DNA of 64,000 bases from Treponema medium (GTDB lineage Bacteria > Spirochaetota > Spirochaetia > Treponematales > Treponemataceae): assembly GCF_017161265.1 (NCBI RefSeq), contig NZ_CP031393.1, positions 2,657,999 to 2,721,998 on the forward strand, given 5' to 3'. A program made the translations under genes and the position numbers. The notes beneath the pieces are model-generated. The model was given only the letters and a program-made list of their open reading frames with translations, did not search any database and was not told the origin of the DNA. Below are positions 60,692 to 64,000 of the stretch, piece by piece. Position 1 is the stretch's first letter, and each line of letters starts with the position of its first letter.

Positions 60692-61250
60692 AACATTAAA
60701 CATTTCTTCAATGTTAGCAACAATTCTTTTTTGTTCCTCAGTTGGTGGGACTGGAATGAGTGCATTTCTTAGCATATTTTGTGTTAATTGATATATCTGA
60801 GTTGAATTTGATTCTCTTAAATAATCTTTAAAGTAAAAACTTTGCAAATATCTAAGAATGTAGAGATTAAATTTACTTCTAAAAACGGCCATAAATGCAC
60901 CGAAGGCCATTTTTTCAGGTAAATTTCTAATTATAGTGCATTTTCCAACTAAATTTTTACTACCGTTTCGCGCACAAATTAAAATATCGCTGTTTACAAC
61001 ATATTGATTTTCGAATATTTTTGTTTGTACTCTTGCTAAATCTGATAAATATAATTTTCCATCTTGTATGTTATTTGACCGTAAAACAGGAATACCAGTG
61101 TCTATCAAATCTTTAGGATGATAAGTTAGTCCTATGTTAGTATCACCAAGTTCATGTAATCTGCACCATTGCCAGCTTTTCGGAAGCTCAAAAGGAATCT
61201 CATCATCTATGCAAATATCATTTTTTCCATCAATCTTCTCATAATAACAA
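60662..61250 (-). pseudogene. Silent hsdS cassette (alternative second recognition domain)
   Basis: On the minus strand an open frame runs without a stop from the 23-bp repeat (YYEKIDGKND) through FELPKSWQWCRLHELG, TNIGLTYHPKDLIDTGIPVLRSNNIQDG and PVPPTEEQKRIVANIEEMF to a stop at 60662. It has no start codon with an RBS and lacks the 5' module, as expected for a donor cassette. It faces the expressed hsdS tail to tail. Inversion between the 23-bp repeats would put this domain into the expressed gene with its own stop. Confidence 0.9.
61228..61250 (-). repeat. 23-bp inverted repeat, right arm
   Basis: A perfect inverted copy of 60097-60119 at the 5' end of the silent hsdS cassette. The arms define an invertible segment of about 1.15 kb. 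Confidence 0.92.
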
Positions 61251-61318
61251 GAAAATACACTACCGGTATACTTTCCAATAAGCGAATGTTCGCAAATTTT
61301 ATTTATTGGGAGATCGTT

Positions 61319-62128
61319 ATGAAAAGCGACGAAACTTTTGAAGAGTATTTGAAGAAAAGCAATCTTTCTCAGAATACGCTTACATCTTACCTATGGACGG
61401 TTAAATACTATGCCGAACATTATGATTCTTTAAGCAAGGAAAATCTGCTTGCATATAAAGGGTATCTGATTGAATTTTTTAAACCAAAGACGGTGAATCT
61501 GAGGATTCAGGGCATTAACAAGTATTTACAATTTATGCACCAAGATCAACTTCAGTTGAAGTTCGTAAAAGTTCAGCAGAAAAATTTTCTTGAAAACGTT
61601 ATCAGTAACGCTGATTACCAATTTTTGAAATCAAGTCTTAAAACAGACGGAAATCTTGAATGGTATTTTGTTGTGTGGTTTCTGGCGGCTACAGGGGCGC
61701 GCGTCAGTGAACTTATTCAAATTAAAGTTGAGCATGTAAAATTGGGATACTTTGATTTATATTCAAAAGGAGGAAAACTCAGGCGGTTGTATATTCCCAA
61801 AATTTTGAAGGAAGAAGCATTACAATGGCTGGAATCAATCGGACGTCAATCCGGCTATCTTTTTCTGAATCGTTTTAAAAAGCATATTACCACCCGCGGG
61901 ATTGCACAGCAATTAAAAAATTATGCAAGAAAGTACGGAATAAGTGGAAAGGTTGTATATCCGCACTCATTCCGGCATCGGTATGCAAAGAATTTTCTTG
62001 AAAAGTTCAATGACATTTCTCTGCTTGCCGATTTGATGGGGCATGAAAGTATTGAAACTACAAGAATTTACTTACGCCGAACCGCAAGCGAACAACGGGA
62101 ACTGGTCGATACCATTGTAACGTGGTAA
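61319..62128 (+). CDS. Tyrosine recombinase, probable hsdS invertase
   Basis: About 269 residues from ATG 61319, behind GGGAGA. The N-terminal DNA-binding domain has SQNTLTSYLWTVKYYAEHYD. Catalytic residues are Arg in AATGARVSELIQIK, Lys in SKGGKLRRLYIPK, HSFRHRYAKNFL (HxxR), His in LMGHESIETTR and the Tyr in IYLRRTASEQ. It is closest in type to the PsrA-like integrases that sit in type I loci and flip hsdS. Its position between silent cassettes supports that role. Hairpins follow at 62143-62183. Confidence 0.92.
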   Translation: MKSDETFEEYLKKSNLSQNTLTSYLWTVKYYAEHYDSLSKENLLAYKGYLIEFFKPKTVNLRIQGINKYLQFMHQDQLQLKFVKVQQKNFLENVISNADYQFLKSSLKTDGNLEWYFVVWFLAATGARVSELIQIKVEHVKLGYFDLYSKGGKLRRLYIPKILKEEALQWLESIGRQSGYLFLNRFKKHITTRGIAQQLKNYARKYGISGKVVYPHSFRHRYAKNFLEKFNDISLLADLMGHESIETTRIYLRRTASEQRELVDTIVTW

Positions 62129-62142
62129 AAAGAATCACAGTT

Positions 62143-62183
62143 AAATCAACAACTCCGACACGTTGCCTCGATGTTGTTGATTT
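62143..62183 (+). terminator. Hairpin after the recombinase gene
   Basis: AAATCAACAAC at 62143-62153 and GTTGTTGATTT at 62173-62183 form a perfect 11-bp stem, 14 bp after the stop codon. The left arm is also the start motif of the AATCAAC repeat. Confidence 0.55.
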
Positions 62184-62192
62184 GAAATATTT

Positions 62193-62296
62193 GGGAACCT
62201 CTAAAAACTGCAAGCCTATCGGCTTGTTCTGTAAAGACTTAAACTGAAACTCGTCGGGCATCTCTAAAAATCTAACCGAGTTTTTAGAGATGCCCA
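62193..62296. repeat. Three-hairpin modular repeat, divergent copy 3
   Basis: The segment begins GGGAACCTCTAAAAACTG, contains AAGCCTATCGGCTT as in copy 1, then AAAGACTTAAACTGAAACTCG, and ends with a perfect 15-bp hairpin GGGCATCTCTAAAAA...TTTTTAGAGATGCCC (62256-62295) whose loop keeps CTAACC. Stem sequences differ from copies 1 and 2, but order and loops are preserved. Confidence 0.7.
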
Positions 62297-62346
62297 TTTG
62301 ATACTGTTTAAAACTATTGCTCTTCGCTTTTAACGGAAATCATATT

Positions 62347-62715
62347 CTAACATATTATCGGCAGTATATAAAGCAACTTTGTATATATGAAGTTTCTTGT
62401 CATAGCCTGTGCAGCAATTTGCATATCATACGCCCCAATTACATTGCCTTTTCTTTCTAAATATGCCCGAATTGCACCGAATGCTTCCGCATCTTCTGTC
62501 GTGAAATCAACAAATGTAAAAGGTTTTACAAAATCCAGTAATGCATGCTTGCTCTCTTCCGGTTTACTGCTCTTGTATGCCCCATATTGCAATTCGCCGA
62601 ATGAAATTGTTGAAAGATATATGATTCTATGATCAATGCTTTTTAGTTTTTCTCGTACTCGTTCAGGTCGATTATTTATAATATATATACAGATATTTGT
62701 ATCAAGTAAATACAC
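62347..62715 (-). CDS. vapC: VapC-like PIN-domain toxin with altered C-terminus
   Basis: 122 residues of a PIN-domain ribonuclease: LLDTNICIYI (first Asp, residue 5), STISFGELQYGA (Glu), and GNVIGAYDMQIAAQAMTRNF (Asp). The usual C-terminal (V)TNN-xxF-xRIPGL tail, which carries the fourth metal-site residue, is replaced by IYTKLLYILPIIC, so the protein is cut short or frameshifted. The start is GTG 62715, overlapping the vapB stop by one base. Confidence 0.8.
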   Translation of the reverse strand: MYLLDTNICIYIINNRPERVREKLKSIDHRIIYLSTISFGELQYGAYKSSKPEESKHALLDFVKPFTFVDFTTEDAEAFGAIRAYLERKGNVIGAYDMQIAAQAMTRNFIYTKLLYILPIIC

Positions 62716-62945
62716 TAAATACCTTCCCGTTGTTGTGTTTCCGGTTGTTTCCGTCCCTCTATAAAAAAATCATCAGGAAATTTATTTAAACTTCTATCAA
62801 AACTATCCCATGGATTATCTTCGCGGAATAACACAATTGATGAACCGATTTTTTTAATACATAATTGATTGTCAGATACCTGAAAACTTTTTGGTAGCCG
62901 TATCGCTTGGCTATTACCGCTTATAAAGACTTTTGCATATGTCAT
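62715..62945 (-). CDS. vapB: VapB-like antitoxin
   Basis: About 76 residues: an AbrB/SpoVT-type DNA-binding N-terminus (AKVFISGNSQAIRLPKSFQV) and a C-terminal toxin-binding tail (PWDSFDRSLNKFPDDFFIEGRKQPE). This is the VapB/MazE pattern, which binds its own promoter and neutralises VapC. ATG 62945 is used because GGGGA lies 8 bp upstream. The pair lies inside the larger inverted segment of the hsdS system. Confidence 0.88.
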   Translation of the reverse strand: MTYAKVFISGNSQAIRLPKSFQVSDNQLCIKKIGSSIVLFREDNPWDSFDRSLNKFPDDFFIEGRKQPETQQREGI

Positions 62946-62960
62946 AGTGCTTTTCCCCAT

Positions 62961-63071
62961 AAAAAGTCAAGAAGAAAGTATTAACTTCCGCTTGACTTTT
63001 TACGCATGTTCGCAATGAAGTGAGAACGTGCGTATGATATAGATGTACAAGTTTGCACTTGTACAAACTTG
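62961..63071. repeat. Hairpin array C
   Basis: Three hairpins in the 364-bp gap between vapB and the partial hsdS. 62961-63001 has an 11-bp perfect stem AAAAAGTCAAG. 63002-63033 has a 10-bp stem ACGCATGTTC with one G-U pair. 63045-63064 has an 8-bp perfect stem GTACAAGT whose arm can also pair with 63064-63071. It resembles arrays A and B in build but lacks the RTCCNT loop. 63072-63328 shows no gene I can support. Confidence 0.6.
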
Positions 63072-63328
63072 AGTAAATAAAAGTCGTTCTATTTGTACGG
63101 CTTTCATTTTACACTCTTTGCTAAAAGCATATACTTAACAATATACAAAAGTCAATACGTGTGTATTGCATATCAAAACGATTTTTTACAAAAGTACAGC
63201 AAAAGAGAATCGTTTAAGATGTAAAGATGTAAAAAGCCTGTAGACAATGAAAAACAGTGATAAGTCGATTGGTATTGTGTCCAATATAAAAACTAAACTG
63301 TAACTATCTGAATTCAATTGAGACAAAA

Positions 63329-64000
63329 CTATTCTGTTAGCGAAACCGTGATAAAATCAAGTTTAGCAAAGAGCTCTTTAATTTTGGCAACGATTCGTTG
63401 TTGTTCGGAAAGTGGGGGAAGAGGAAGAAAGAATTCTATTAGAACGTTTTTCGGTAGTTCTTTTTGATTGGTAGATCCGGTTGCAGTCTTATTAATTTTA
63501 GTTTGCAGATACTCAGATGTAAAAACAGTATATATATACTTTTGATATATGTATGCTTTATAACATCTCACAACGGATATATGTGAATCAGGGACAATAA
63601 AAGGATATTTACCTAGAATTCCTATATCAAAGATACCAACTCTCCCAATAGTACCCGTCCCTGTAGAATTTATTACAATATCTTCGTGTTGTAGATGATA
63701 TTCATTAGTCCATTTTGATAATGAATTTGGATCTAAAAAAAGAACCTTATCTAATACTATACTATCCCATTGATTACACTTTTGTGCCAAAACCGGATAT
63801 TGACTTTCTTTTGTATAAACGGGTGTTTTCCCTCTGGATATGAATTCGCAAATCTCCCCCAACCTGCACCACGCCCAGCCCTCCGGTACGGCAAACGGGA
63901 TTTCGTCCTCGATATCCTTCACCCTGCCGTCTGAGAACTTCTCATAGTGCCTGTTATCATCACCGATAAAAATATACGAATCGTTTTTATCGCGTTTCAG
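63329..64000 (-). pseudogene. Silent or partial hsdS half gene (runs off the window)
   Basis: The minus-strand frame is open from the right edge: KRDKNDSYIFIGDDNRHYEKFSDGRVKDIEDEIPF, then VPEGWAWCRLGEICEFISRGKTPVYT and a full recognition domain, ending PLPPLSEQQRIVAKIKELFAKLDF...LTE with a stop at 63329. The first part is the conserved hsdS module, identical to 59258-59352. It stops where the second module should begin, so it codes for a half-size S protein. Its true start lies beyond the window. Confidence 0.88.
63906..64000 (-). repeat. Long inverted repeat, right arm
   Basis: A perfect 95-bp inverted match to 59258-59352, continuing past the window end. Together the arms bracket about 4.6 kb holding the second half of hsdS, the silent cassette, the recombinase and the VapBC pair. 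Confidence 0.9.

Overview
The window looks like chromosomal DNA of a host-associated spirochaete, most likely Treponema of the oral T. vincentii/T. medium type. This is inferred from gene content (a stripped division cluster, TAXI-TRAP transport, treponeme-only secreted proteins, GTP-type PEP carboxykinase, MetQ-like lipoprotein) and a middling GC content. No rRNA or complete tRNA gene was seen.

Layout. 1-51 is the 3' tail of an unknown gene, followed by a hairpin array and a TraB/GumN lipoprotein. 1333-8995 is a compact division and cell-wall operon: mraZ-rsmH-ftsL-murF-ftsW-ftsQ-ftsA-ftsZ, without mraY, murG or ftsI. It has a clear promoter and four 10-bp-phased MraZ boxes that overlap the mraZ start. 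8996-13407 carries hairpin arrays, a Xer-type recombinase behind a nested inverted repeat, a remnant of a second PEP carboxykinase gene, a radical SAM protein and a membrane protein. 13408-17087 is a TAXI-type TRAP transporter operon. 17198-20684 pairs an orphan solute-binding lipoprotein with a chemoreceptor. 20775-22642 is moaC-moaA-MOSC. 22739-23393 is a HepT/MntA toxin-antitoxin pair. 23546-26744 is tgt plus an odd membrane protein with a kinase-like cytoplasmic region. 26841-31090 is a TetR regulator controlling a heterodimeric ABC exporter, with matching palindromic operators before both transcription units. 31729-44130 is mostly housekeeping: an rRNA methyltransferase, rex, two secreted or structural unknowns, dusB-tatD, pckG, metQ, a TPR protein, a YcgQ-like protein and apbE. 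44164-53851 has a giant GH13 enzyme, class I aldolase, an outer-membrane barrel, a GNAT enzyme, a class-M-like sirtuin, an iron alcohol dehydrogenase and an M50 protease.

54025-64000 is an accessory defence island: type I restriction-modification (hsdR-hsdM-fic-hsdS) followed by inverted silent hsdS cassettes, a tyrosine recombinase and a VapBC-like pair. Two sets of inverted repeats (23 bp perfect; at least 95 bp perfect and running off the window) join the expressed hsdS to the silent copies, so target specificity is probably phase-variable by DNA inversion.

The least explained signal is a set of modular, structured repeats in gene-end intergenic DNA. One family has stems that change sequence while pairing perfectly (often 14 bp) around a near-constant RTCCNT hexaloop. 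A second has three hairpins in a fixed order. A third, about 120-150 bp, occurs once in frame inside a coding sequence.
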